From Tilletiopsis washingtonensis (Eukaryota; Basidiomycota; Exobasidiomycetes; Entylomatales): a stretch of 64,000 nt of DNA. The DNA is taken from assembly GCF_003144115.1 (NCBI RefSeq), contig NW_020312007.1:153898-217897 (forward strand), read 5' to 3'. Both the position numbers and the translations under genes were made by a program. This document shows positions 1 to 9,525 of the stretch, piece by piece (within the stretch, counting starts at the first letter, position 1; every line of letters starts with the position of its first letter). Below the pieces are notes generated by a model, which was not told the origin of the DNA, did not search any database, and saw only the letters and a program-made list of their open reading frames with translations.

Positions 1-11
1 CGAGAGAGAGA

Positions 12-62
<51 letters not shown>
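1..62. repeat. (GA)n microsatellite at the window edge
   Basis: The first 62 bases are an almost perfect GA dinucleotide run with one interruption (GGG) near base 14. It lies about 155 bp upstream of the DUS2 start codon. A similar CT run at 42042-42163 is broken by an assembly gap, so this run may mark a contig edge. That last point is inference. Confidence 0.95.
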
Positions 63-64
<2 letters not shown>

Positions 65-216
65 GAGGGCGAGAGGCAATCGCGGCGTCGCCGTCGCGGC
101 ACGCCAGGGCGCCGCCTCGTCAGCGTCCTTGCCGCGCGGCGGCGCGGTGCATTCTATTCGCTTTTTGGGCCTTGCCTGCGCGCCGCGGTGCGCGCTTCCT
201 TCCTGCCCACCAGCAC
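63..216. other. Short 5' flank of DUS2
   Basis: GC-rich leader between the GA microsatellite and the DUS2 start. No TATA box or other clear motif is seen. It presumably carries the DUS2 promoter and 5' UTR. Confidence 0.4.
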
Positions 217-1929
217 ATGAGCGTCCCTGCCTTGCGGCCGCTCCTCCTTCGCACCCGCCTCTCCGCAGCATCTCTTCGCTGGCGCCGCTCGCTCCTCTCC
301 GGCATGCCTACCCGTCCTGCGCCTGCCGAGGCCGGCAGCAGCACCGACGGCGCCGGCGGCGCGCCGAGCAGCAAGCGTGCGCGCGTGGCGCCCGCCGTGC
401 CCGTGGCGCCCTACTCGCTCCTCCCCGCCGATGCGCCCGCGCTCGACGACGTGCTGGCTGCGGCACACGCAGCGGGCCGCAAATGCCCCGTGCCCTTCCG
501 CACAGGCCTCTTCCTCGCGCCCATGGTGCGCAGCGGCTCGCTGCCCACGCGCCTGCTCAGCCTGCAGTACGGCGCCAGCCTCGTCTGGGGCCCCGAGATT
601 GTCGACCGCGCCATCATGGGCTGCACGCGCGTCGTGAATGGTGAGTGCAGCTGCTGCGTCTGGCTTCGGGCCGGCGGCGTTGCGATGGCCCCCTCCTGCG
701 GCGTCTGACGCCTCCTCACGCTGCGGCAGAGGACACGGGTCTGGTGTCCTTCGTCAAGGACGAGAAGGAGATCTTCACGACGCATCCCGTCGAGCGCAAG
801 CAGGTCATCTTCCAGCTCGGCTCCGCCAATGCGGCCTGGGCATACGAGGCGATCAAGTTCGTCACCGCGCACGACGACGTGGCAGGCGTGGATCTGAACT
901 GCGGTTGCCCAAAGCCCTTCTCCACCATCGGCGGCATGGGCGCGCATCTCCTCACGACGCCCGACATTCTCTGCGACGTGCTGCGCGCCATGCGCAGAGC
1001 GGCGCCGCCGCACGTCAGCGTCAGCTGCAAGATTCGCCTGCTGCCGTCGCGCGAGGAGACGCAGGCGCTGGTGCGCCAGATTCTGCGCCTCGGCATCATC
1101 GACAACTTGACGGTGCACTGCCGCACCAAGGAGATGCGTCCGCGCGAGCCGGCTTTGCTGGATCGTCTGCGCGAAGTCGTCGAGATTGTGAGGGAGGAGA
1201 CGGGAGGGAAGCTGCCGCTGTGCTGTAATGGAGACGCGTGGGATTGGAACGAGGCGAAACGCATCATGGAGATGACCGGTGAGTCCAGCATGCACGTCGC
1301 TGGTGCTTGCCGCAGCATGTCGCTGATGGCCCACACCGCAGGCGTGACGTCGGTGATGATCGCTCGTGGTGCAGAGGCGAACCCGTCGTGCTTTGCGCCC
1401 CGAGGCGTCTCGTCAATAGCCGACGAGGTAGCACCGCAATACGTGCGCTACGTGAGTACGACAGCGACCTCGGTTGCATCTGCCCTCGTCTTACACTCAA
1501 CGACAGGCGGCCTACTTCAACAACAACTTCGGCAACAGCAAGTTCTGCATGATGCAGTTTACGCTCAAGCCCTCGTCCAACTTTGCGCCGCACGCGCCCG
1601 TGCTGCCCAATGCGCGGAGCAAGAAGCAGCTGTCGGAGGTGCGGCAGGGCATGGAGCGCGCAAAGACGATCGAGGAGATGGCGCAGGTGTTTGGCGTGGA
1701 TGTGGAGGCGGTGCGAGCGGCAAAGGCAGAGGAGATTCTCGCGCCCGTAAGGAAGGCATTGGAGGCGAGAGAGGAGGGAGAGTTGAAGCAGGACCAGGAG
1801 CTCAAGAAGGCCACGGAACGTGGCGCAGAGATCAGTCAGGAGACTGTCGCCGCGGCGAAGCAGGAGGAGCACTCCGCTGCACCGTCTGTGCAAGAGCCGG
1901 CGCCCGAGCGGCCGATCGTTGTCGCCTGA
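217..1929 (+). CDS. DUS2: tRNA-dihydrouridine(20) synthase, DUS2/SMM1 family
   Basis: Four exons: 217-640, 730-1278, 1342-1451 and 1507-1929, giving 501 residues. The family reduces uridine 20 in the tRNA D-loop using FMN and NAD(P)H. The start of the barrel reads LAPMVRSGSLPTRLL, followed by the active-site loop DLNCGCPKPFSTIGGMG with its catalytic cysteine. The KPFSTIGGMG form is typical of DUS2 rather than DUS1, DUS3 or DUS4. VHCRTKEM and MIARGAEANPSCF are FMN/phosphate-binding elements. The first roughly 30 residues (MSVPALRPLLLRTRLSAASL...) are Arg/Leu/Ser-rich and acid-free, like a mitochondrial presequence. A second in-frame ATG at 304 would remove them. The C-terminal tail is charged and probably disordered. 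The next gene on + is RPA34, 487 bp away. Family assignment is firm; the localisation idea is inference. Confidence 0.93.
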
Positions 1930-2416
1930 AGCGTCTCTCTGCCCTCTCCCGTCTCATTTGTACTCTACCGCCCAATCATATCACCTCGCCTGTCGCGCTC
2001 TTCCTCACTGAGCAGCCGAACAGGCTTGACGCCCAACGGATCGTGATGAGTTCGAGATGCCTGAACGACGAGAGGGAGCGCAGAGGGAGTAGCCTGCTCC
2101 AGGTAGCGGGCATCGCGGCCCTGGAACGTCAGCAGCGCTCGCGGGCACAGACCAATCCAGGACTCATACTAGCCTATCTTTCTCGACAATTTGAGCTCTA
2201 AATGAGCTTCCCAAGCCCCGTATCCGACGACGCAGGTGCCATCAGAGAGTAGCTGGAGGGGCCAGGGGGGCGGCGCGATGCTGACGTAAGCCAAAAGTCG
2301 AATCTGCGCGCGACGGCGCGGCCCGCGCGCCTCTCTTGCTGCTCCGCGCCCTCCGACGGCGAGGGGAAGCCTTTCTCTCCACCTCCTCACCTCAACCCCA
2401 CGCACGCTCGCCCAGC
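1930..2416. other. Intergenic spacer DUS2-RPA34
   Basis: 487 bp holding the DUS2 3' end and the RPA34 promoter. The DUS2 reading frame of the last exon stops at 1929; longer frames across the spacer are not supported by splicing or conservation. No RNA gene or repeat is seen. Confidence 0.5.
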
Positions 2417-3558
2417 ATGCCTCGGTCCCGCTCCTCCAGCTCTTCCTCCTCCTCTTCTTCCAGCAGCTCGTCGTCCTCGTCGAGCTCCTCCTCTCGCCCC
2501 GCCGCCGCCGCGCCCGCCGCGACGGTGCCTGCCGCCGCGCAGCCGCAGCGCAATGCGCCGATGCCGTACAAGCCCGAGCCAGGCTATGGTGCCGCAGCGC
2601 TCGCCGAGATGCCGGTGCTGTCGGGCGGGCAGGAGTTGTGGGCGGTGCGCGTGCCCGATGGCGTGAGTCCTTCCGCGCGTGGCGGAGCGAGAAGGAGAAG
2701 GCCAGGGCTGACAGCGCTCTCTGATGCATCAGGTCCGCCCGAGAGATCTTGATGGCCTCGTCCTCTCCTTGCCAAAAGGAGCGCATGGCTCAGACCTCGC
2801 AAGGCTGCCGCTGAACGGCACCACGTATGCGCTCCGCTCGCTGGCGCCTCAAGCGCCCGACAGCGCGGCACTGGCCGGCGGCGCGCCGGGCGTGGGCGCC
2901 GGCAAGAGCAACGAACAGACGACGCAGCTCATTGCCATGGCTGCGGGAGCCGGAAAGGCACGACAGGAAGATGCGAGTGCCGACGGACCGGTGGAGATGA
3001 GAGGCTTTACGGTCTTGGTGCCCAGTCAGGGAAAGCTCAAGGCCAGTGAGTTGCACACGATGCCCCTCGCGAGGGTGGCCGCCACGTGCTGAGGCTGCGC
3101 CACTTTTCTCGATCCTCACAGCGAAGCAGCCCGTCAAGCAGCACCTGCACTTGGTGGCATTGCCGCCCAAGCTCAAGGCCGAGCCTTCGCCGGCGGCACG
3201 CAAGCTGCCGCCGCTGCCGCCGATGCCTCCCATGCCCATTGCGGCCGGCACGAAGCGGCGGCAGCCGGAGCACAAGCTCGGTGGCTTCTTGTGAGTCTCG
3301 CACTCCTGGCCCGCAGTCACTCTCACTGCGAGTGTGCTGATGCGCTGCCTCGTCCCTGTCTGCAGCCAGCCAGCAGGCTCCAACTCCACCCCGTCAGACG
3401 GTCCGCCGGCACACAAGAAGGCCAAGACGACGGCTGCACCTGCTGCCGCGAGTACTTCGCCGGCAAAGCAGCAGGAGAAGCTCGACAAGAAGGTCGAAAA
3501 GGAGGCCAGGAAGCTGCAGAAGGCCGAGGCGAAGAAGATGAAGAAGGAGCGCGCGTAG
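2417..3558 (+). CDS. RPA34: Probable RNA polymerase I subunit RPA34 (A34.5/POLR1G family)
   Basis: Exons 2417-2662, 2733-3045, 3122-3290 and 3366-3558 encode 306 residues. The central part matches the family pattern: ELWAVRVPDG, then DLDGLVLSLP, then a beta-rich dimerisation core. The C-terminus is strongly basic (KKVEKEARKLQKAEAKKMKK), as expected for the A34.5 tail. In the known complex this subunit pairs with A49 on the Pol I lobe in the nucleolus and acts like TFIIF/TFIIE during initiation and elongation. The N-terminus has a run of 21 serines written with mixed TCC/AGC/TCG/TCT codons, followed by an Ala/Pro linker. The start at 2417 is the first ATG of this frame that excludes upstream non-coding sequence. 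The family is weakly conserved in sequence, so the call rests on motif order and tail composition. An AATAAA lies at 3835-3840, 277 bp past the stop. Confidence 0.72.
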
Positions 3559-4186
3559 CAGACGCCTGCGCTTGCGATGCTGAATGAGGATCGCTGTCAC
3601 TTGTGTTCTCGCTGCGAGGCAGTGTCGTCTGTGCTGTCAGTGCTGGTGCTTGCCTCTTGCTCTCGCGGTCACAGCACGTCGCACCGGCCCGGGCCTCGCC
3701 ACGTTTAGGACGAGAGGCAGCGCTTCAACGCGAGCGTGTCTCCTTGACCAAGCCGCGACGCCTCGAGCTCATCGTGCTTGAGCAGGTCCCACGCGCCTGC
3801 GTCTGCCAAGAGCTAGCTCCGCGACTCGGCCGGAAATAAAGACTGGTGTGCGTCGCATGCCGTGCAGCACCAGCTGCTCCTTCACAACGCAGCGAGCAGG
3901 AGAGTCGAGTCAGTGGGCAAGGGCCAGATGGCGGGGCTGGCGTGCGCGCGTGCCAGTCAGAGTCTGAGTCGTTTGCCCCGCCGCGGCACGACGGCGCCAC
4001 GCCTCCACCTTGCCGCCGCCGCGGAAGCGCGGAAGCAGCGGCAGCGGCGGCGGATGAGGTTCTCGCTCCACGCCGTGCGTGTTGCGTGCTTCGCCGGCGC
4101 CGGCCTCTCGCTCCTCGCAGCCACACGGGTTCGCAGCCCAGTCGCCGGCCTGCTCTGCTCCACGAGCTTCCTCAGCCCGCCGCCGC
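3559..4186. other. Intergenic spacer RPA34-old yellow enzyme
   Basis: 628 bp. It contains the RPA34 3' region, with an AATAAA at 3835-3840 that could help polyadenylation, and then the promoter and 5' UTR of the flavin oxidoreductase. Overlapping open frames here show no recognisable protein features. Nothing else is seen. Confidence 0.5.
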
Positions 4187-5747
4187 ATGCTCCTACATAA
4201 CCTCGTCCGTCGTGCCTCGCCCGGCTCCGCATTCCTCCCTCTCGCCTCGCGCACCCTGCACTCCTCGCCCCGCGCCAGCATGCCCAGCGACAAGATCTCC
4301 GACTATGCCTCGGGCCAGGCCGCGCCCGTGTGGCCGCAAGACAAGCCGCTGGCCCTCACGCTGGGCCACTTTGTGCCTGCGCGCGAGGGCCACCCTCCCG
4401 CCGGTGCTGTGCCTGCCGACATCGTGCCTGAGGGCGCCTCGCGGCCCAAGCTCTTCGATCCGCGAGTGCAGCTCAGCGCCAGCAACAGCGGCTTGGCGCT
4501 GAAGAACCGCGTCATCGTGTCGCCCATGTGCCAGTACTCGGCCAAGGACGGCTTTCCCTCGGTGTGGCACCTCAGCCATCTCGGCTCGTGGGCGCTGCAC
4601 GGCGTCGGCTCCATCATGGTCGAGGCCAGCGGCGTCACGGCTGCGGGGCGCATCACGCCGCAGTGTCTCGGCATCTGGAAGGACGAGCACATCGACGCGC
4701 ACGCCTCGCTCGTCTCGGCGCTGCGCACCGTGGCGCCCGGCCTGACCGTCGGCATCCAACTGGCGCACGCCGGTCGCAAGGCCAGCACGTGGTCGCCGTA
4801 CCACCGCGGCGAGAAGAAGCACAAGGACTACGTCACCGATGCAGAGGGCGGATGGGAGGGAGAGGTGGTGGCGCCGAGCGCGGTGGCGTACGGAGAGGGC
4901 TGGATCACGCCGCGCGAGCTGTCGACAAAGGAGATGGAGGAGCTGCAGGAGCACTTCATCAGGGGCGCCGACCGCGCCTTCCAGGCTGGCTACGACTGTG
5001 AGTGCAATCGCAGCCGCCTGTGCGCCGAGCAGTACGCTGACCCTTGCTGCAGTCGTCGAGCTGCACGCAGCGCACGGCTACTTCCTGCACAGCTGTCTCT
5101 CTCCCCTCTCCAACAAGCGTACCGACGCCTACGGCGGCTCTTTTGAGGGGCGCACCAAGCTGCTGCTCGACACGGTGCGTGCCATCCGCAGCAAGTACCC
5201 CAACAAGTCGCTCTGGGTGCGCGTCAGCGGCACCGACTTTGCCGAGCACGTCGAGGCCGACGGCCAGGCCACGTGGAATGGCGACGAGACGAAGAAGCTT
5301 GCGCCGCTGCTGGATGCAGAGGGAGTGGACGTGCTCGATGTCAGCGCCGGTGGCCTCGTGCCCTTCCAGAAGATCTCGCCCAAGCCGGCGTACCAGCTCG
5401 AGTTTGCGGCAGGCGTCAAGCAGACCAAGCCTAAGAAGATGCTCGTCGGCGCCGTCGGCATGATGGAGGGCGACGAATACCCGGGCCAGGTGGCCGAAGA
5501 CGCACTGCAGCGCGGCGACTGCGACCTCATCCTGCTCGCGCGCGGCATGATGGCCGACCCGGCGTGGACGGAGCACGCAGCTACGGAGCGTGAGTGCCTT
5601 GCTGCCACGGCCCCGATGCCATCTCGCTCGTCGCTGACCCGTCCTTCTCACACCTCAGTCATGGGCGTGCGCTGTGCCGGCTCGCCGCAGTACCACCGCA
5701 CGCACCCGGCCAAGCGTCCGCCGCCGCGCGCGCAGAACCACAACTAG
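4187..5747 (+). CDS. NADH:flavin oxidoreductase, old yellow enzyme (YqjM-like class)
   Basis: Exons 4187-4997, 5053-5589 and 5659-5747 give 478 residues. The FMN-dependent TIM barrel reduces activated C=C bonds of enones with NAD(P)H. Seen motifs: SPMCQYSAKDG near residue 115 (the Cys that tunes flavin in the thermophilic-like/YqjM class), QLAHAGRK (substrate and FMN contacts), ELHAAHGY, SPLSNKRTDAYGG, and LLARGMMADP near the C-terminus (phosphate binding). The usual HGYLLxxFLSP is here HGYFLHSCLSP. The N-terminus (MLLHNLVRRASPG... RTLHSSPRAS) looks like a mitochondrial presequence with a processing site, and an in-frame ATG at 4280 would give a form lacking it. The natural substrate cannot be deduced. 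The gene converges with aspartate aminotransferase; the two stops are 122 bp apart. Confidence 0.92.
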
Positions 5748-5869
5748 ACATCTTCCCCGCACATCCGATGCCTGGATCGCCGCTCTGCCACACCTCTGTC
5801 TGTTGATCGATCGCAATGACACACGCAGCACGGAGAAGCACAGCTGGGAGGATGAGGGCGAGAACAGGC

Positions 5870-7610
5870 TCAGGCGGTGCGGGCAGCCTTGTCGATGACC
5901 TCGGCCACGTACGCGACGTTGTGCGTGTTGAGGCCGGCCATCGAGATGCGCGAGTTGCCCGTCATGTAGATGTGGCCCTCGTCGACGATGTACTTGACCT
6001 GCTTCGGCGTGAGGCCGAGGTAGGAGAACATGCCGATCTGCTTCAGAATGTGGTCCCAGTTGCCGCCGGGCGCCGGCGTCTTGTGCTTCTCCGTCAGGAG
6101 CGAGTGCAGCTGCTTGCGCATGTCGATGATGCGCTCCGCCATGAACTTGACGTCCTTGTTCCACTGCTCCCACAGCGCATTGTCGTTGAGGATGAGACTG
6201 ACGACGCGCGCGCCAAAGGCCGGCGGGTTGGAGATCTCGGCACGCTGGATGACGGAGAGCTGCGACTTGACGGCCGCCTCCTGCTTCTTGCTTGCCGACA
6301 CGACGTGCAGCGCACCGACGCGCTCGCCGTACAGGCCGGCGTTCTTGGCGAAGCTCTGGCAGATCAGCAGCGGAATGTTCTTCTGCGCCACGAAGTGGCG
6401 GACCGCAAAGGCGTCGGCGTCTAATGAGCCAGACGCGAAGCCCTGGTAGGCACAGTCGAAGAAGGCCATGTGGCCCTTGGCGAGGAAGATGTCGCTGATC
6501 GCGCCCCACTGCTCCTTGGTGGGGTCGACGCCCGTGGGGTTGTGCGCACAGGCGTGCAGCAGGAACACGGAGCGGTTCGGTGCGGACTTGAGCGCGCCAG
6601 TGAAGCCCTCAAAGTCGAGGCCGACCGTCTTGGCATCGTACTGCACAGAAGACGGGTGTCAGAGTGACAACTACGACAAGCCCGCGCTCCTCGCTGCTCC
6701 TCTCTCTGCTCCGCCCGCGCAACTCACGTATGGGTAGTCGACGGGCTCGATGCCAGCGGCGTTGAAGATGGCCTTGTGGTTGGCCCACGTCGGGTTCGAG
6801 ATGTAGATCTTCTTCTCGCCGCCCGCACGGCTCCAGTCGTAGAAGCGCGCCAGGAACACGGCGGCCAGGTGGTTGGCGCCCGTGCCGCTGATCGTCTGCA
6901 CGCTCGTCACGCGCCCCTCGGACGTGGCCGCCGAGTCCTTGCCGAGGATCAGCTTGGCGGCCGAGGCCACGAACTCGGGCAGTCCAGTGATCGAGAGGTA
7001 CTCGTGGTCCACCGTGTCGTCGTTCAGCAGGATAGCTTGTGCCTGCGAGTGAGAGTGAGCAGGCTGCGTCTCGGCACGACGCCGCTCGCTCTGCGCGTGA
7101 CTCACCTTCTTGACGCTCGGCAGCACCCACGGCTTGCCGTCATTGTCGCGGTATGCGCCGACGCCCAGGTTCACCTTCTTCTCGTACTTGTCGGCCTTGT
7201 ACGCCGCCGTCAACTGGAAGATGCTGCGTGCGCAGAGAGACCGCGGTCAGCTCTAAAGCCCTGAGCTTATCGAGATCGGCCAGCTCGACGCGGCGCTGCA
7301 GCTGCGTGCTGAAGAGGCCCTCCGAGCGCTGCAATACATCTGCCCGCCTCGCATTCTTCCTTGTTCCCTCAATCTCTCGCTCCCAACAGCAGGCGACTCA
7401 CACGTCCGGCGGCGCCTGCGGCACGCTCTCCCACGTTGCTGCGAGAGGCAGGAAGGCCAGATCAGCGCTGGCAAGTCAGGGCCAGCAAGAGCTGGACAAA
7501 GCCGGCGCTCGGCGGCGCCGCGCCGCGCTGCTGCATGGACACGCACCGGAGGCACTCTGCGCCGGGTCGATGTGGCTCTGGATCTGGTCCAGACGGGCGT
7601 TGGCGGACAT
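5870..7610 (-). CDS. Aspartate aminotransferase (class I, PLP-dependent)
   Basis: Exons in transcript order: 7547-7610, 7402-7438, 7106-7223, 6728-7042 and 5870-6640, giving 434 residues. The enzyme interconverts aspartate/2-oxoglutarate and oxaloacetate/glutamate. It carries the family start WESVPQAPPDVIFQL, then KVNLGVGAYRDNDGKPW, SGTGANH (PLP phosphate loop), NPTWANH, HACAHNPTGVDP, DCAYQGFASG, and the Schiff-base lysine in QSFAKNAGLYGERVG near residue 277. The C-terminal substrate arginine lies in GNSRISMAGL. No mitochondrial presequence is seen (start MSANARLDQI), so this is probably the cytosolic isozyme. The first two exons are tiny (64 and 37 nt). It shares a 508-bp divergent upstream region with DPH3. 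Confidence 0.95.
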
Positions 7611-8118
7611 GCTGGGCGAGCGTGTGAAGGGACTGAGGCGGGGATGTGCGTCGTGCGGGTCGAGCTGAAGCGGGAGGTCGTGAGGGGGGTGAGAGATGCT
7701 CGTGCGGTGACGCGACGGCGGACGGAGACGGAGCCGAGGAGAAGAGAGGGGTGGAGGAGGTGAGGAAGCAACGATTGGAATGCGAGGCGAGGCCAGGCCC
7801 AGTCAGGGCTCGGGGTGCGCCTGCTGCTGGTCCAAGCCACGGCGCCCACACAGCCGGCGCGGCGCAGCCACTTTCTCGCCAGGCACGCCGCCTGTCTTGT
7901 GCCTTCTCACGCGGGCGCACCGCGCAATACAAAGCGAGCTGAAGCGCGAAAGGGTCTGGCCACTACAACGGCGCCGGCGCATTGTTGTAGTGCGCAGATT
8001 CCCGAGGCTGCCTTCCCGCACGAGAGAGCCGCTCGCCCGCTCGCCACTTTTTGGCTGGCTGCTGCTTCGCACACGACTCCCACCACCGCCGTCCGCTCTC
8101 TTCTCAGCTCCTCACGCG
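7611..8118. promoter_or_regulatory. Divergent promoter region, aspartate aminotransferase / DPH3
   Basis: 508 bp between two divergent start codons, so it must hold both promoters and 5' UTRs. No TATA box is evident. No recognised operator is seen. Confidence 0.5.
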
Positions 8119-8661
8119 ATGCCGAAGCAGTCCATCTACGACGAGGTGGAGCTGGAGGATCTGGCCTACGACGCCGAGCGCGATCTCTTCCACTACCCCT
8201 GCCCGTGCGGCGACCGCTTCGAGATCACGCGCAAGCAGCTCAGGGACGCCGAGGACATTGCAACGTGCCCCAGCTGCTCGCTTGTCATCCGCGTCGTGTT
8301 TGATCCGGTGAGTAGGAGAGACGGGACATGGATTTGGAGGTGTGCTGCGCTCGTGAAGGGAAGACAGCAAGGACGGAGCGGACATTGGCGCACTGCTGTG
8401 GGTGCTCCACTACCCAAGCGTCCACTCACGGCTGGGGCTCGAGCGAGCCGCCTCGAGGGCGTGAGGGCGGTGCTTGACCGCTTCGAGCTTGCAAGTCACA
8501 GTTTCTTCGACTCTCCGTGTCGTCCTATCTTCCCGGGCTGCTTCTTCGTTGCTGACCTGCTCTGTCGCCCACAGCTCGACTTCGAAGACGATGACGACGA
8601 TGCAGCTACAGCTGCGCCGACTGTAGCGTCGGCGGGACAGACGGCGAGCGTCGGTGCTTGA
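8119..8661 (+). CDS. DPH3: Diphthamide biosynthesis protein 3 (CSL zinc finger, KTI11)
   Basis: Two exons, 8119-8307 and 8575-8661, encode 91 residues, close to the family's usual 80-90. The protein starts [28 protein letters not shown] and has four zinc or iron ligands at about C28, C30, C50 and C53 (CPCGD...TCPSC). Known role: electron donor to the Dph1-Dph2 radical enzyme in the first step of diphthamide synthesis on eEF2, and partner of Elongator in tRNA wobble uridine modification. The intron (8308-8574, 267 nt) is long for this window. The second exon encodes an acidic stretch ([10 protein letters not shown]) and a small Ala/Thr tail. It is divergent from aspartate aminotransferase. Confidence 0.95.
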   Translation: MPKQSIYDEVELEDLAYDAERDLFHYPCPCGDRFEITRKQLRDAEDIATCPSCSLVIRVVFDPVSRRDGTWIWRCAALVKGRQQGRSGHWRTAVGAPLPKRPLTAGARASRLEGVRAVLDRFELASHSFFDSPCRPIFPGCFFVADLLCRPQLDFEDDDDDAATAAPTVASAGQTASVGA

Positions 8662-9525
8662 GGCCTGCGGCCTGCGGCCTGCGTCGTCCGGCGAAGCAGT
8701 GTTGCTTCGCTCATCTCTCATCGTCGCCGCACCTCATCCATCTCTCGACGCCTACGGCGATGCCGACGCCGAGCACAAGGGCACGACATCTGCAACGCAA
8801 CGTCTTCGCGCTCGAGCCGGCTGGGCTCAGCGCAGCACGCTGTGCAGTTCGTTCCTCTTGAGCGACAGCCCAAGTGTATACGCCGAGTGCGCCAATGATG
8901 CGCTCGCATCTTCAAGCAAGCATCTTGAGGCTGCGGGCGCATGATTGTCGCGTCGGCATCCACATTCGATCTGTTGCTCAAGGGCACGAAGAGCTTCACA
9001 GCGTCGTCGGGCACAGATTGCGCAACGCGACCGCTCGTTCCCGCGCCAACACTTTCGCTCGCGATCTGGGCACAGCGCAGGGCACGGCGAAGCTCCGTCG
9101 TGCTACGGTACGGCATCTTGAGTGTACTAGCCGCGTCGCAGCATGTTGTGCCCGCGTCTCCAAGCCTTTGAAGACTGCGGCGCAACATGCTCGACATCGG
9201 CACCTACACTCGTGATGCCAACTCGAGAGCGCAACGCGCCTCACCCTCGCTTGCGCAAACGTGCGCTTCGGACTCGCGCTACAGCACGGCAATCAGCGAG
9301 AGAGATGACTCCGTCTGTTCGACGAGCGCGGGCGCAGCTCGTCTACCCTCTCATCCGGCCGCTGGCCTCGCGCGCCAGCTCTGGCCTGAATGCTCTTCGA
9401 GATCCGATCAGCCTCTCGCTGCTTAGCATCTCAAATCTCTCATCGCACAGCTCCATCGGTGACGCAATTCCATTTGTATCTTTGCCCCTTTCCGGCTCAG
9501 CAAGAGCGCGTCCTGCGTCGACCTG
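8662..9525. other. Intergenic spacer, convergent 3' ends of DPH3 and the LisH-WD40 gene
   Basis: 864 bp, long for a convergent spacer in this genome. A 161-codon frame on the minus strand (8718-9203) and overlapping frames on + exist, but none has recognisable motifs, splicing support or biased composition. The decamer GCATCTTGAG occurs twice (around 8921 and 9113). No tRNA or repeat family is recognised. Confidence 0.4.

Noticed and set aside
645-2201. 518-codon open frame through DUS2 and beyond its stop
   Set aside because: It reads through introns 1-3 and leaves the conserved frame after exon 3. The spliced model ending at 1929 is consistent with the family.
5655-6509. 284-codon shadow frame over aspartate aminotransferase
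   Set aside because: It overlaps a well-supported conserved gene in another frame and has no motif of its own.
8718-9203. 161-codon minus-strand frame between DPH3 and the WD40 gene
   Set aside because: No recognisable family and competing frames on the plus strand; could not be supported from sequence alone.
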